This document shows, piece by piece, positions 1-8,940 of a DNA stretch of 64,000 nucleotides (position 1 is its first letter; the number at the start of each line of letters is the position of its first letter). Below the pieces are notes generated by a model. That model was not told the origin of the DNA. It searched no databases and was given only the letters and a program-made list of their open reading frames with translations. Source of the stretch: Effrenium voratum (taxonomy: Eukaryota; Sar; Dinophyceae; Suessiales; Symbiodiniaceae); the NCBI GenBank assembly GCA_963377175.1, contig CAUJNA010001002.1:614883-678882 (forward strand), read 5' to 3'. The position numbers were made by a program, and so were the translations under genes.

Positions 1-76
1 CGGTCCCGCTTCTTTTGGTCTCGGGAGGTGAGCCAAGTCTCGAAGAACACCTTGGTGTCCCTGGCGGCGCGGACCT
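1..76 (+). CDS. Exon, 5' truncated by window edge; unidentified protein
   Basis: Frame 1 is open from the first base and reads RSRFFWSREVSQVSKNTLVS then LAART, ending with the first base of a Cys codon. Third positions are rich in G and C. The exon stops at GT 77-78, the left end of a 128-base intron. Removing that intron joins this exon in frame to the one at 205, giving ...LAART-C-EFDKSLATSF. I do not recognise the family. Coding status is well supported by the exact in-frame junction; the upstream part lies outside the window. Confidence 0.6.
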
Positions 77-204
77 GTGACTCAGTTGTTCAGTGGCGCC
101 CGAGTCTCTTTGTCCAACTTTTTTTTGGTGTCTGCCCCACGAACAACTCGGTCCAAGGCTCACAAAGGGTCTCCCCTTTTTTTCTCCGGGGTCACTGAAC
201 TGAG
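77..204 (+). mobile_element. Introner-like TIR element forming a GT-AG intron with GTGA duplication
   Basis: Bases 81-204 carry inverted ends (CTCAGTTGTTCAGTG against CACTGAACTGAG). The element is flanked by GTGA at 77-80 and again at 205-208. The left GTGA supplies the GT donor and the right TIR supplies the AG acceptor, so splicing at 77-204 restores one GTGA copy and the reading frame. A related sequence lies near 31235-31350 (CAGTTGTTCGGTGGCGCC). That the duplication is a target-site duplication is inference. Confidence 0.6.
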
Positions 205-258
205 GTGAGTTCGACAAGTCCCTGGCCACCTCCTTCAGCGAGAAGGAGCGATCCGATC
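205..258 (+). CDS. Exon continuing the 1-76 reading frame
   Basis: After the intron the frame continues EFDKSLATSFSEKERS with strong codon-position bias. The 3' boundary is uncertain: the frame stays open into a palindrome at 250-273, and GT at 291 or a GC site further on could be the donor. Its coding call rests on the phase match with the preceding exon. Confidence 0.5.
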
Positions 259-273
259 CGATCGGATCGGATC
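250..273. repeat. Perfect 24-bp palindrome built from GATCC/GGATC
   Basis: The 24 bases equal their own reverse complement; the left arm is GATCCGATCCGA. It lies at or just past the end of the exon. No function can be assigned. Confidence 0.8.
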
Positions 274-380
274 TCGCCCAAAACCCGCGGGTTTCGCCGG
301 CCGGCGCCAAAACCGAAGCGCAAGAAGCGAGAGGCGAGAAGCGAGAACAAAAACGGCCTCCTTGGAGGCGAGGCCTAACT

Positions 381-521
381 ACTTCCATTTGCTGAAATGT
401 TTTTTCATCATCCGTTTTTTTTGGGGGTGTTTTTTTGTTTTCCCTTGTTGGCTTTAAAGGGAATCGATTTGACTACTGGACATGTTTTTTTTGTCCAGGG
501 GTCTTAACCAAATAGAAGACT
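381..521 (+). mobile_element. Family IV TIR element
   Basis: It begins CTTCCATTTGCTGAAATG and ends CCAAATAGAAG, an imperfect inverted pair. The interior carries the family signature TTGGCTTTAAAGGGAATC and TACTGGACAT. Similar copies lie at 7284, 17090, 23368, 34770 and 59636. Confidence 0.7.
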
Positions 522-768
522 CCAAAACGACACCCCAGAGGTGTTGGGGGTCTCAAGACCTGGCTGTTTGAGGGCCCTATAATACAAAATCGCACCGAAA
601 GCAGAAACCCAACGGATCACGGAGTGATATAATTCTGTCAACCCAGAGGCTCCTGGGGCTTTCAATGGAAGACCCGGCCCCTCCATTAGACACCCCGGAG
701 GTAGTTCGGGGTCTCAAAACCAGGTTGTTTGAAGGCCCTAAATCAATCGGGAGCCTCTGGGAAAGAAA
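522..768 (+). mobile_element. Family VII elements, two overlapping or nested copies
   Basis: The clear copy is 643-768, with ends CCCAGAGGCTCC and GGAGCCTCTGGG and interior GGGTCTCAAAACCAGG. A second, rearranged copy (GGTGTTGGGGGTCTCAAGAC) abuts it on the left. Other copies are near 7452, 38071, 40496 and 48966. Confidence 0.6.
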
Positions 769-769
769 A

Positions 770-2236
770 TACCAACCAACGTTCTGGTTTCAAGCATGGC
801 TTCAAGGTGGTGCAGGTGTTTTTTTTGTCCATCCACGTTGCAGAACACATCCAACCGGGTTTAAGGGTACGGGCAGGCTGTATGATAAATCCCTTTTCGC
901 TGTCGAGAGTCTCGCAAGCTTCTAAATCCTACGGTGGAGTTAATAAGCTTGAGGTTTTCCGAGAGTCTGGGAGGTAGATGTTGTAGGGGCTTAGCTTTGT
1001 TTCGTAGAATTGGAGGGAATCTATGCTCTAAGAGTGGAGCTCTTTTTGTTGCCCTTTGGGCTGCTCAATTAGACTAGTCAAGCGGGACATGGGGGAGGGG
1101 GGCTTTTTCATAGTTCTCCCAAATCGGAAACTCCCAATAGTACCTTGTGGTGTTGGCTATTGGTTGAGATAGAGGCTTGCAAGTGACATCTTGGGGCAAC
1201 GGGTGCGATTTGGATGTGGCTTGCTTCCCCCTCCTTGCAGGGGGGCAGTGCTGGTCTGCCAAATTGCCAGGAAGAAGCACACCTCCTCACCTCAAGATGT
1301 GCCACTCGCAGCCTCAATCCCAGTCAAAAGCCGACTTGGGCCCGCAAAAGCTGAGATAATGGGCTTCTGCTTTGGGACCGCCGTGGTGCATTCAAGCAGA
1401 AGCATAGGAGATGGCAAAATTAAATTTGGTGGGTTCAGACTAGGCTCAGACTGGGTTCAGGCTGCTCTTTCCTGGCCTCTGCGCTTTTGTGAATGAGCTG
1501 ATGATCTTCATGTCATTTTTGCGAGATTGATGGGGTGTTGGGGGCATGTAGTTTGGGGTGCTGGCGCAGGTGGCTGTTTGCTGGTGACGCTGGCGCGCAT
1601 TTTTTGCGGGATTGGCGGCCGGGCTGTTTGGGGTGCTGTTCGGGGCTTTGTTGGATGCCGGTGACGGCCCAGGCGCGTGTTTGCGAGGGGTGCAGTTGTA
1701 GTTGTTTGCCATTTGTGGGCTATGCTGGTGCATTGTGTTTATGTTTTTTTCCTCGAGGATAAGTTCAAGCAGTAGAAAGCAGGAACTAATCATGGACACC
1801 CTGGCTTTTCAGCTTAGTTGCCTAGAAAAGAGAAGAAGCATGTATCTTGCTCAGAATTTGTTCCCATTTTTTTGATTTTTTGGGGTTCCCTTTGTTTTCC
1901 ACGAACCAGGCAGATATATATATATATATATATATATGTATTTGCTGGGGTCCTAATTCCAGCCAAGGTATTTGGAGGGGGTTAATTGAACACACGTCTT
2001 TGTCGCGTTCAGGAGATCGCTGAGAATGTCTTTGAGTATGGCTTCTCAGCCATGAGCGCCCCGGTGTGACGTAAGGGGTACTTGTTGGGTTTGTTTCAAA
2101 ACCGCACATAGGTCGAAGTCGGCCTGGCACGTGCTCGTGTTTGTATGAAGTTGAAGGTGCCCTGTCGACTTCTTTCTTTTGAGGGGAACTGGTCGTGACG
2201 CATGCCGGGTGTCTACAACCATTTCTTTGACCCCCC
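770..2236. other. Stretch without a supportable gene
   Basis: I see a partial family III end (about 812-834), GC-rich non-repetitive DNA near 1560-1720, and a TA dinucleotide run at about 1914-1937. No open frame here combines splice edges with codon bias. Confidence 0.5.
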
Positions 2237-2327
2237 AAAATGAGCCATCAAAACCCGGGTAGATCTGAATTCTTTACATGGTGCTGGGTTCACCATTTTT
2301 GTACCGGGTGTTGATTGTGGCTCAAAT
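2237..2327 (+). mobile_element. Family IX TIR element, short copy
   Basis: It starts TGAGCCATCAAAACCCGGG and ends GTTGATTGTGGCTCA, matching the ends of the longer copies at 30846 and 49976. Most of the middle section found in those copies is missing. Confidence 0.55.
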
Positions 2328-2437
2328 GAAATCGGTCCAAGGGCTCCTAACATATAATATACTATTTCAAGGGCCAACAGGAGACCAAGGGTCCAAGGGC
2401 TCTCCTAGGATTGGTTCGCATTTTCCATGTCTTTCAG

Positions 2438-2553
2438 GGTCAGCAAGAGGATCACGGCTCGCGACCGGGCAATTCCTCATATCAGGGTCCCCGGCACCAC
2501 CTCTGCGAAGGGACCCCCTCCAAGGCCTCAAGCCCTAGTACAGGAATGGCTAG
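2438..2553 (+). CDS. Exon of unidentified protein, split by a family II introner
   Basis: A pyrimidine-rich acceptor (TCTTTCAG) precedes an open frame reading VSKRITARDRAIPHIRVPGT, then TSAKGPPPRPQALVQEWL. It ends in CTAG directly before GTCCCCC. The frame resumes after the element with DGKSPSWIMTIL. The other strand has stops here. It carries basic and proline-rich sequence, perhaps a cytoplasmic segment; the family is not recognised. Confidence 0.6.
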
Positions 2554-2625
2554 GTCCCCCAGTAGGGGGAGGGTTCCCCTACTAAAATAGACTGCTTATT
2601 CTAACCTCTCTACTGGAGGACCTAG
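2554..2625 (+). mobile_element. Family II introner, 72-base GT-AG intron
   Basis: The left edge is CTAG|GTCCCCCAG and the right edge is GGAGGACCTAG|. Splicing GT...AG removes the element with one CTAG, and the flanking exon stays in frame. The repeat includes the family core GGGAGGGTTCCCCTACTAAA. This is the shortest of about 19 copies in the window. Confidence 0.65.
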
Positions 2626-2661
2626 ATGGCAAAAGCCCAAGTTGGATTATGACAATTCTAG
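2626..2661 (+). CDS. Exon continuing the 2438-2553 frame
   Basis: The split codon G|AT gives Asp, followed by GKSPSWIMTIL, and the exon ends at a canonical donor GTAAAC in phase 1. The donor in the right place supports both this exon and the introner to its left. Confidence 0.55.
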
Positions 2662-2799
2662 GTAAACAATTGTTTTTCATGGTGGCTTGAATCCCAGGGA
2701 GTATGTTTCTTTGTCATATTATCACAACACCTGGGGTATGGGTGAAACCCGTGAAGCCTTTTGGGATCCCTGATTTCTTCTTGTTGTCGTTTTCCCGAG

Positions 2800-2901
2800 G
2801 CAATTTCCTGGGAGGAAGTACGGCTTGGCTAATCTTATCGCTGCAAATGGGCATGTGTTGTTTGTTCTTTTTAGGGGGTACCCTTGTGGTTGGCGTTACA
2901 G
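2800..2901 (+). CDS. Exon encoding a hydrophobic, probably membrane, segment
   Basis: The acceptor CCGAG is followed by GC, completing the Gly codon left open at 2661. The frame reads NFLGGSTAWLILSLQMG then MCCLFFLGGTLVVGVT and ends before GTAACA. The sequence would span a membrane. Part of its 3' end resembles a repeat seen near 20430, so it may be fortuitous. Confidence 0.4.
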
Positions 2902-2990
2902 GTAACAGGTATCCTTTTGGTTCAAGTTGCCCTTGAAAGGAACCCATGTACTTGTTGGGAGAATTGGAGCAAGCCCAAGCTACTAAGTAG

Positions 2991-3051
2991 AATGTACTGG
3001 GGACTTTTACTTTACAAGTGATTGGCGGGCATGAATCCCCACAGAAACTAG
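2991..3051 (+). CDS. Exon before a family II introner
   Basis: The acceptor AAGTAG opens a frame reading NVLGTFTLQVIGGHESPQKL and ends with the first base of a split codon at CTAG. It joins in frame across the intron to AENMSRTTQI. The minus strand is also open here, so the strand rests on the splice edges and the phase match with the exons at 3262 and 3722. Confidence 0.5.
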
Positions 3052-3159
3052 GTCCCCCAGTAGTGCCCTTTTACCCTTTTTTGGGGGAGGGTTCCCCTAC
3101 AAAAATTGACTACAGAAAAAATGGTGCCCTTAAGCTAACCTCTCTAGTGGAGGACCTAG
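3052..3159 (+). mobile_element. Family II introner, GT-AG intron
   Basis: It starts GTCCCCCAGTAGTGCCC after CTAG, carries the GGGAGGGTTCCCCTACAAAA core, and ends GGAGGACCTAG. Removal keeps the flanking frame open. Confidence 0.6.
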
Positions 3160-3188
3160 CCGAAAACATGTCTAGAACGACACAAATA
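3160..3188 (+). CDS. Microexon between two elements
   Basis: It encodes AENMSRTTQI, completing a codon split by the family II intron. It ends where a family V element begins with GTGTTGACC, used here as donor. At 29 bases it is small; its support is phase agreement on both sides. Confidence 0.45.
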
Positions 3189-3261
3189 GTGTTGACCCCG
3201 GATTCATAAACCCCAGATGATTAATAGGTTGGCGTTAAACGGAATGCAGGGTCAACATTAG
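3189..3261 (+). mobile_element. Family V TIR element acting as an intron
   Basis: The inverted ends are TAGTGTTGACCCCGG and CAGGGTCAACATTAG. In this copy the first inner bases are GT and the last are AG, so the element itself can be the intron. Most other copies begin AATGTTGACC and lack the GT. Confidence 0.5.
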
Positions 3262-3292
3262 GCGCTTCTTGTTTTATGGGAGCTCTTTATTG
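3262..3292 (+). CDS. Exon, start of a transmembrane segment
   Basis: It reads ALLVLWELFI and ends with G before GTTGGT. The G joins GC at 3722 to form Gly, giving ELFIGTGFIMCCLALVAW across the junction. The phase match and continuous hydrophobicity support it. Confidence 0.5.
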
Positions 3293-3552
3293 GTTGGTTT
3301 AAAGGGAAAAACAAACAGAAACAAAAGCCAGTTTGGGACCCCCATTTCTAGACCCCCAAATCAAAATCTGCAGGAAACCCATCCCCATCTCACCCCTCAG
3401 AGCCATTCCCCTTCAAATCCTGTGGATGAACAAAATCCGTTCGCACCACCCAAGAAGCAATGGTTGGAGCCATTGTTTCTTGGCATTTACCGGGGAATCG
3501 ACTCATTCCCAGGGTTAACGTTAGGTGGTGCCTAAGCGGATTTCGCAACCAT

Positions 3553-3700
3553 CCACATCAGGGTTGTGGGATCAAGGGGTTTTTCCCCACTTCTGTGATA
3601 CAAGGGAATCTCCCCCTTTATATGGGGGGTTAGTCTTTGCGAAGCCCTTTTTGTTGTATCACAGAAGTGGATTCCATTTCCCACAGCCCTGATCCACAGT
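3553..3700 (+). mobile_element. Family XI TIR element
   Basis: Its ends are CATCAGGGTTGTGGGA and TCCCACAGCCCTGATCCACA. The interior holds a second inverted pair, ACTTCTGTGATACAAGG with TTGTATCACAGAAGT. A diverged copy lies at 43570-43720. Confidence 0.65.
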
Positions 3701-3721
3701 GCATGGGAGAAAAAAAGAGAG

Positions 3722-3806
3722 GCACGGGCTTCATCATGTGCTGCTTGGCGCTGGTGGCCTGGTTCTCCACCATCATCGCGGCTCGGCGGAACTCGGCCGC
3801 CCTGGA
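3722..3806 (+). CDS. Exon encoding a transmembrane helix and basic flank
   Basis: GC-rich codons read TGFIMCCLALVAWFSTIIAA followed by RRNSAALE. The hydrophobic run of about 18 residues followed by RR resembles a membrane helix with a cytoplasmic positive end. The exon ends before GCAAATG, a GC-type donor in phase 0, and the next exon at 4446 begins in phase 0. Confidence 0.6.
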
Positions 3807-4445
3807 AGCAAATGAATGACTCGCTTGGGTACTTTCAAGGATCCCCACGTGGCTGTGGCTCAAAAAACCGGCACCAAAATGGCTTGCCCTGGGAAGTGGA
3901 AACATGGACCAAAACTTGTGTAACCCCTCCTGTTTAATTTTGAGCCACACCCATGTGCCTTTTTCCGGGTTTCACTTTTTGGTTGTCTTTAAGGAGAACC
4001 CGGGAAAACTAGTTGGTCGGGTCGCGACTTGTGAGACAAATGGAAACCTACTCGAAGCCTGCTAGGAATCTGCTTGGATGCGGTTTTGGTGGATCCACCC
4101 CTGTGGGATATTAAAAGAGTACTAAAAGAGTACTGAAAAAGAACCTAAAGGGGGAAGAACAGGTGAAATCCACAAAAGGCGCATCCAAACCGCTTTCTAG
4201 AAATTGGGGTAAAGGAGTTTCCTCTTATACAAATAGTTTGTCGGAATTCCATGCTAATAATTTTGGGGTCCATTCTCCAAAAGGAGTTTCCTCTACAAAT
4301 AGTTGTTAGGATCTTAATCTGGGGATCTAGCTGTTGTGTTTGTGGTTCCAAATGTTTATTCTGCGGGCATGTTCCCTCGGAGATGGGGTTTCTGGTCATT
4401 CAGGTCCGGGTTCCTTTTGGTTACTTGAAAGACTCTATGGTATAG

Positions 4446-4554
4446 GTTTATGCTACCGCAAGCCCACCTCGGCTAAGGAGGAAAGAAACTACCCGAGTCG
4501 AATTGGAACTGCCCTCGGATCCTCCATTGCAGAGGTCTGGATCTTCATTGGAAG
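4446..4554 (+). CDS. Exon, probable cytoplasmic tail
   Basis: After the acceptor GGTATAG the phase-0 frame reads VYATASPPRLRRKETTRVEL then ELPSDPPLQRSGSSLE, ending with G before GTTGTG (phase 1). The polar, basic and serine-rich composition fits a cytoplasmic segment just after a membrane helix. A second frame in the same exon is also open, but only this one agrees in phase with both neighbours. Confidence 0.55.
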
Positions 4555-4596
4555 GTTGTGGACCTCAAAAACGGTCTTTTTGAGGTCCCAAGATTC

Positions 4597-4915
4597 TTAG
4601 GGAACTTCTTCGTGCGCAAAACCTAAGAACGATTGCAAACAACGCCCCCAAACCGAACACGTGCTAATCCCCAGAGCAGCGAGAGCAGCAGCCTGAAGCC
4701 TAGAGACATTGCCCTCAAACCAAGCACCGGGTTGGCAGCCCCTCTCGTTGAATTTCTGATTACCCAGACTTGCTTCCTTTCGGCTTGAAATATATCTACC
4801 CAGGCTAGTGCAATTGCTTTCCACTCCGGGAGGAAACCCCTTCAGCATCTGCAGAGTTGCAGAGTTGCTGCTGGAGCTTAACATGGAACTCTGAGCATCC
4901 GTTTCGAGAGGAACC
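4597..4915 (-). other. Open minus-strand stretch inside a plus-strand intron
   Basis: About 105 codons on the minus strand are open with fair codon bias (for example GNVSRLQAAALAALGIS). It lies within the intron 4555-5011 of the plus-strand exon set. I see no splice edges or start context that would make it a gene, so it is recorded only as an open frame. Confidence 0.2.
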
Positions 4916-5011
4916 TTCCCTTTTCTTGTTTTTGTCATTTCTTTCTCTTTTTTGTTGTTTTTTTTGGGGGGTGGGGTTCTAAGCAATCTACCAGGAGTAG
5001 TTACCTTTCAG

Positions 5012-5117
5012 ACGGTTTTTCCCCTTCTGGCTTCATTCTCGTTGGGAAACGGTTAGCTTCTTGCCGTCGGATCCATGGGGAGCCGGTCACAGATCCGAAA
5101 ACTGCGAAGCTCCGCAA
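5012..5117 (+). CDS. Exon continuing the 4446-4554 frame
   Basis: The acceptor CCTTTCAG is followed by AC, completing Asp with the G at 4554. The frame reads GFSPSGFILVGKRLASCRRI then HGEPVTDPKTAKLR. The donor is unclear: GA at 5118 (AA|GACAAAG) gives the phase needed by the next exon, while GC at 5114 does not. GA donors are known in Symbiodinium but are rare. Confidence 0.5.
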
Positions 5118-5126
5118 GACAAAGGA

Positions 5127-5225
5127 CCCAGACTCTCCATGACCCGTAAAAGATGGTTGGTCATTGCCCAAAAGAAAGATTTGGGTCAAATGGGCCCTTT
5201 TTCTAGGGTCAGAAGGAGCCTTTAG
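5127..5225 (+). mobile_element. Family I element within an intron
   Basis: It starts CCCAGACTCTCCATGACCC and ends GGTCAGAAGGAGCCTTTAG. The last AG serves as acceptor for the exon at 5226. Confidence 0.6.
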
Positions 5226-5375
5226 GGAGACCTTTGAGCAGTTTTCTTTTGGAATCCGTTTGCGGATTCCCCCCAGGGCCGTTTTCGAGGTCAGGTGGTT
5301 CTACCTGGCTCGGGGTCGTGGTATTGTGCACAAGCACACAACCACAAGTCAGCGGGTTCTGAGCGCTCAAATGAT
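5226..5375 (+). CDS. Exon of unidentified protein
   Basis: Directly after the family I element the frame reads ETFEQFSFGIRLRIPPRAVF then EVRWFYLARGRGIVHKHTTT and SQRVLSAQM. Strong RNY codon bias supports coding. A GTGTTG donor at 5376 gives phase 2, matching the acceptor at 5672. Other frames are open over part of the exon. Confidence 0.5.
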
Positions 5376-5672
5376 GTGTTGGTTTCTCTTAGCACAAAAA
5401 AACAGAATGGGTGTGTGTTGTTTTTTGTTGGGATCTTCTTTGGGTTGTTTTTTTTGTTCGGGTACCTCAAAGACAACCGGATCCAGAGAAACGCACGCCA
5501 AGCCACAGGGGGCAGGGGTCCCCTTTGCCCCCCTGGCATTGGGAGACAAACCCGAAGCTCATTAGATGGTCCGGAACGAATCGCGTGGTCAAAAACCCGT
5601 GGGGCGAAGCATTTTGTTGGGACCTCACGTTTCGGGGGGAGCTGCGGCTTTAGTGGTGAAAGGTTCTTTCAG

Positions 5673-5834
5673 AACCATGATAGTCACCCATGCAGCCGTT
5701 TCTTTTCGCCAGGAAATCCTCCTTTGGGTGCAACAGGGCGTTTGGTCTCTGGCTTGGGCCAGTTTCTGTGAGCCGCCCTCCCAAGAAACAAGCATAGCGC
5801 CCGCTTCCGACGTCCCCGAACAAATGAATAATAT
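5673..5834 (+). CDS. Exon with a hydrophobic segment
   Basis: A good acceptor (GGTTCTTTCAG) is followed by a frame reading TMIVTHAAVSFRQEILLWVQ then QGVWSLAWASFCEPPSQETS and IAPASDVPEQMNN, ending before GTGTTT. The section EILLWVQQGVWSLAWASF may lie in or on a membrane. The downstream partner exon is not identified. Confidence 0.5.
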
Positions 5835-6067
5835 GTGTTTTTTGGTCTAAAGGAAAAAGCAACTGGTCTTCCAGGACTGTGCTTGAAATGCACAAGTTGC
5901 CGGTTGGGAGCTCTTTGTCGAATCTCGCCCGCCCTTCCAGAAGTGGTTGCCTCAAGGGCGACCGGGGCGGGGAGTGGGGCGGCGGGAGCCTTTCTCCCGA
6001 GAGGCGGAGTTCGGGAAGTTGTTCTCCTTCACTTTGGGCCTGATGGAGCCCCTTGGTTGGCTTCGCG

Positions 6068-6352
6068 TGGGTCTCTGATTGCCGGGCGCAAGCAGGTAGC
6101 TTCCAACGGGTTGGGCTGTCCGGCTTTCCGTTCCCGCACAGGTCTTCAAGAATACGAGCAGAGTGCAAGCAGGTGCCTAGAGTCTCCATGACCCCTAGGA
6201 AAAGGGGTCCATGAAACCGTAATTTTGGGCAATCAGGTACTAGAGTCTCCGATTGCCGGGAGCAAGCAGGTAGCTTCGAACGGGTTGGGCTTTCCGTTCC
6301 CGTTCCCGCAGTAATTGTCACAGGCAGGTCTTCAAGAACACGAGCAGAGTCT
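6068..6352 (+). repeat. Local duplication, two diverged copies of about 90-105 bp
   Basis: Copy 1 (6068-6156) and copy 2 (6247-6352) share GATTGCCGGG...GCAAGCAGGTAGCTTC, AACGGGTTGGGCT and AGGTCTTCAAGAA...ACGAGCAGAGT. A family I fragment lies between them. The offset is about 180 bases. Confidence 0.7.
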
Positions 6353-7172
6353 CCTTCTGACCCCTAGAAAAAGGGCCCACTTGACCCCGTAGAACAGCGC
6401 GTTTCACGAACCGGTTTTCCTGTTGGTCCCGTCTTGAACGGCAAACCAAACTAGTGGAAAGCAACGCACAAGAGACACACCCGAAAAGCTGGGGCGCGGG
6501 TTTTGGCTCTCGATTCTTGATGTTCAATTCACATGTGGGGCTTGAGCTTGGGTACCCTTTTTTGGTTGGCCTTGAACGGGAAAACCGACAGGAACACGGG
6601 CAAAACCCCATGTTTCCTTTTGGGGGACGGGCTGCTACCTGAAAAAAAAACACACACCCGGATGGTTTTCGGGATTGATGAAAAATAATCCCGGATGCCA
6701 GTACGTGGCCGCCCCGACTTGAGAACCCATATCAAGCGTCACCGTCACCGATTCAACCCTTAGCGGGAGGGGGAAGCTTCATTGTTGTTGGCATGTTTTT
6801 GTTGGTTCTGTTCATTTTTATTGGGGGCCTGCAAGAAAAACAAAGCTTTTGGCTACCATGCCAAGAGTAGAGGGGGAAAGGAGTCGTGACTTTGGTCCCG
6901 GCCGAAACTGGGTCCGGGTTCGAGTCGGCTTGCAACCGCCGCGTTTCAGTCTCCAAACCCTAAGAGCTGATGGGACCCTAGCTATGAGGGCATGAAAGGC
7001 CCCAAATAGCATGGTCTTGGCAGCGGAAAAGTTTCCGCGGTTGGTGTTAAAGGGAAGCGGTTTCACTACTGGACACATTTTGTCATGTTTGTAGGGCGCT
7101 TATCCGCAAATGGAGGAGGGGTTCATTGGACTCCTGAGGGGTTGGAGTTCCGATTGATCCCCCGATGTCGAG

Positions 7173-7252
7173 GATCCCTCGTGGGCACACGCTCTTCCAC
7201 CTGGAGGATGATGATCAGATCGTCTTAGTGCGACTCTCCAGGAGCCGGAATC
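7173..7252 (+). CDS. Candidate exon
   Basis: An open GC3-rich frame reads IPRGHTLFHLEDDDQIVLVR then LSRSRN. The left edge CGAG|G is a weak acceptor and the right edge is not defined. Neighbouring phases cannot be tested, so this is a composition-based call. Confidence 0.3.
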
Positions 7253-7283
7253 CTCACTCCGCTTCGCTTCGTAGCGGCAGACT

Positions 7284-7372
7284 TCCATTTGCAGAAATGA
7301 AGATGTGCCCTGTTGGTTTTAACGGGAATCTATCACTGAGCGTATGATTATTTTTCCAGGGGGCTCAAGCAA
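7284..7372 (+). mobile_element. Family IV TIR element
   Basis: It starts ACTTCCATTTGCAGAAATG and ends CAAGCAAATGGAAG, with TTTTAACGGGAATCTATCAC inside. Confidence 0.7.
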
Positions 7373-7451
7373 ATGGAAGTACAAGGGTTACAAGGGATAT
7401 GGGAGATGTTTGGCATAGGACTTCGGCGGCTCCTTTCAACTTTCTTTTGGA

Positions 7452-7564
7452 CCCAGAGGCTCCAATTCGATGTATTTAGGGCCCTCAGCCAGGTTTTGAG
7501 ACCCCCAAACGTCTAATGGAGGGGTCGGGTCTTCCATTGAAAGCCGAAGCCAGGAGCCTCTGGG
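7452..7564 (+). mobile_element. Family VII TIR element
   Basis: It has ends CCAGAGGCTCCAATTCGATG and AGCCAGGAGCCTCTGGG, with interior GGGTCGGGTCTTCCATTGAA. Confidence 0.7.
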
Positions 7565-7844
7565 TTGAAGAAAGAACCGTGTCGCGGGGTCCAAGCACTC
7601 CATATTGACGGGTGTGGGTTTGGCTCAAGCTGAATTTGCTTGCAACTTCCCGAAATCTGCCAATATGGGTGCTTCTCAACATTGGGGACCCCTCCAGGTG
7701 GTTTCCTGTTTGGTCGCCTGTTAAAACTCCATCCAAACAGGGGGGCCCTTTTTGTCCAACAAGAGTGCCAACAAGAGTGCCGATGGTTTTTTGCCATGTC
7801 TCCAGGGCTGCGGACACTGGATCAATGAGTTTGATACGGCCATA

Positions 7845-7952
7845 GAGTCTCCTTCTGACCCCCAGAAAAAGGGCCCATTTGACTTATTTGACCCCTGAAT
7901 TTTGGGCAATGACCAACCACTTTTTATGGGTCAGAAGGCGAGTCTAGCAGTG
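7845..7952 (+). mobile_element. Family I element
   Basis: It starts AGAGTCTCCTTCTGACCC and ends GGGTCAGAAGGCGAGTCTAG, with GGGCAATGACCAACCA inside. Confidence 0.7.
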
Positions 7953-8123
7953 AATAGTTGCTGTCATCTTCATCGGAAGGGGGATGACGATTCGGGGCAC
8001 ACGAGCCCCGAATTTCCAGGAGGACATGGGGTTAGAATATCATGTCAGTTGGGGACACAATAACATATTGACAGTGGCTCATGTCCTAATATGGGGGTGG
8101 CGGCGCCAAACGTTTAGTAACAC

Positions 8124-8212
8124 AACTAGGTCCCCAGTAGTGCCCTTTTACCCTTTTTTGGGGGAGGGTTCCCTTACTGAAATAGACAACAGAAAAATCT
8201 ATCCTCTCTAGT
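8124..8212 (+). mobile_element. Family II element
   Basis: CTAGGTCCCCAGTAGTGCCC begins it, and CCTCTCTAG ends it in a shortened right arm. The GGGAGGGTTCCCTTACTGAA core is present. Confidence 0.65.
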
Positions 8213-8940
8213 CAAGCTAGTTCATCCGGGGTTAAGAATACTCTTTTGAGCAGTGTATGGGGCGAACTAATTTGCACAATCATTGGTTTTCCCCGGATCA
8301 TGACTAGATTTGGCTTCAAAGCGCCCCCCCAAACCCCAATATAGTTATTCAGGCACCGGAAAAGTGCCCATGAGAAAGACGGAAGATTTCAGATGAAGTA
8401 GTGTGGAGCCATATTTCCCACACACTGCGTGACAAAGTGAAAAAAGGGACAGTCCCAAAGACCTAAGGCGTGCAAAACCCACTGGATTTTGTGTGGAGTG
8501 GGTTTTGATCTTGCCTGGACTCCTTCGGATCATGGGTCTGTGTCAAAGGACATAAGGCGATTTGCGAAGGTTTCCCTTGAGAAAGTAAAAACCAAAGATG
8601 GGGTGCCGGGTACCTACAAAATACCTCCACCATCGCCTCCGTACCGAAAAACCTCCTACACCTGACTTGCAGACAGAGCGACCCTAGGGTTGCTGCAACC
8701 TTCTACTTCTAGGTCCCTAACGTGCAAATGAGACAAAGTACTATGGGTCTATTTTGCAACCACCTTACACAAGCTTACTTCTTCACTTGGAATTTAATCT
8801 TGCCTTTTTAGGAAGACCAGTTTAGTGGCAAGCAAAAGTATGGGTAATCGTGTTTCAGGGTTTGCTGCACAATTGCCGCTCCTACATGTTCGGACTTAGC
8901 TAAGTGTTTAGAAACCATGTTCAAAAACCACCACTAAACC
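8213..8940. other. Stretch without a supportable gene
   Basis: I see no repeat family, exon edge or tandem array that I can support. The base composition is even and stops are frequent in all frames. Confidence 0.5.

Noticed and set aside
5650..6321. Minus-strand open frame of 223 codons
   Set aside because: It runs through a family I fragment and a local duplication, and opposes a plus exon with matching phase. GC-rich composition explains the absence of stops.
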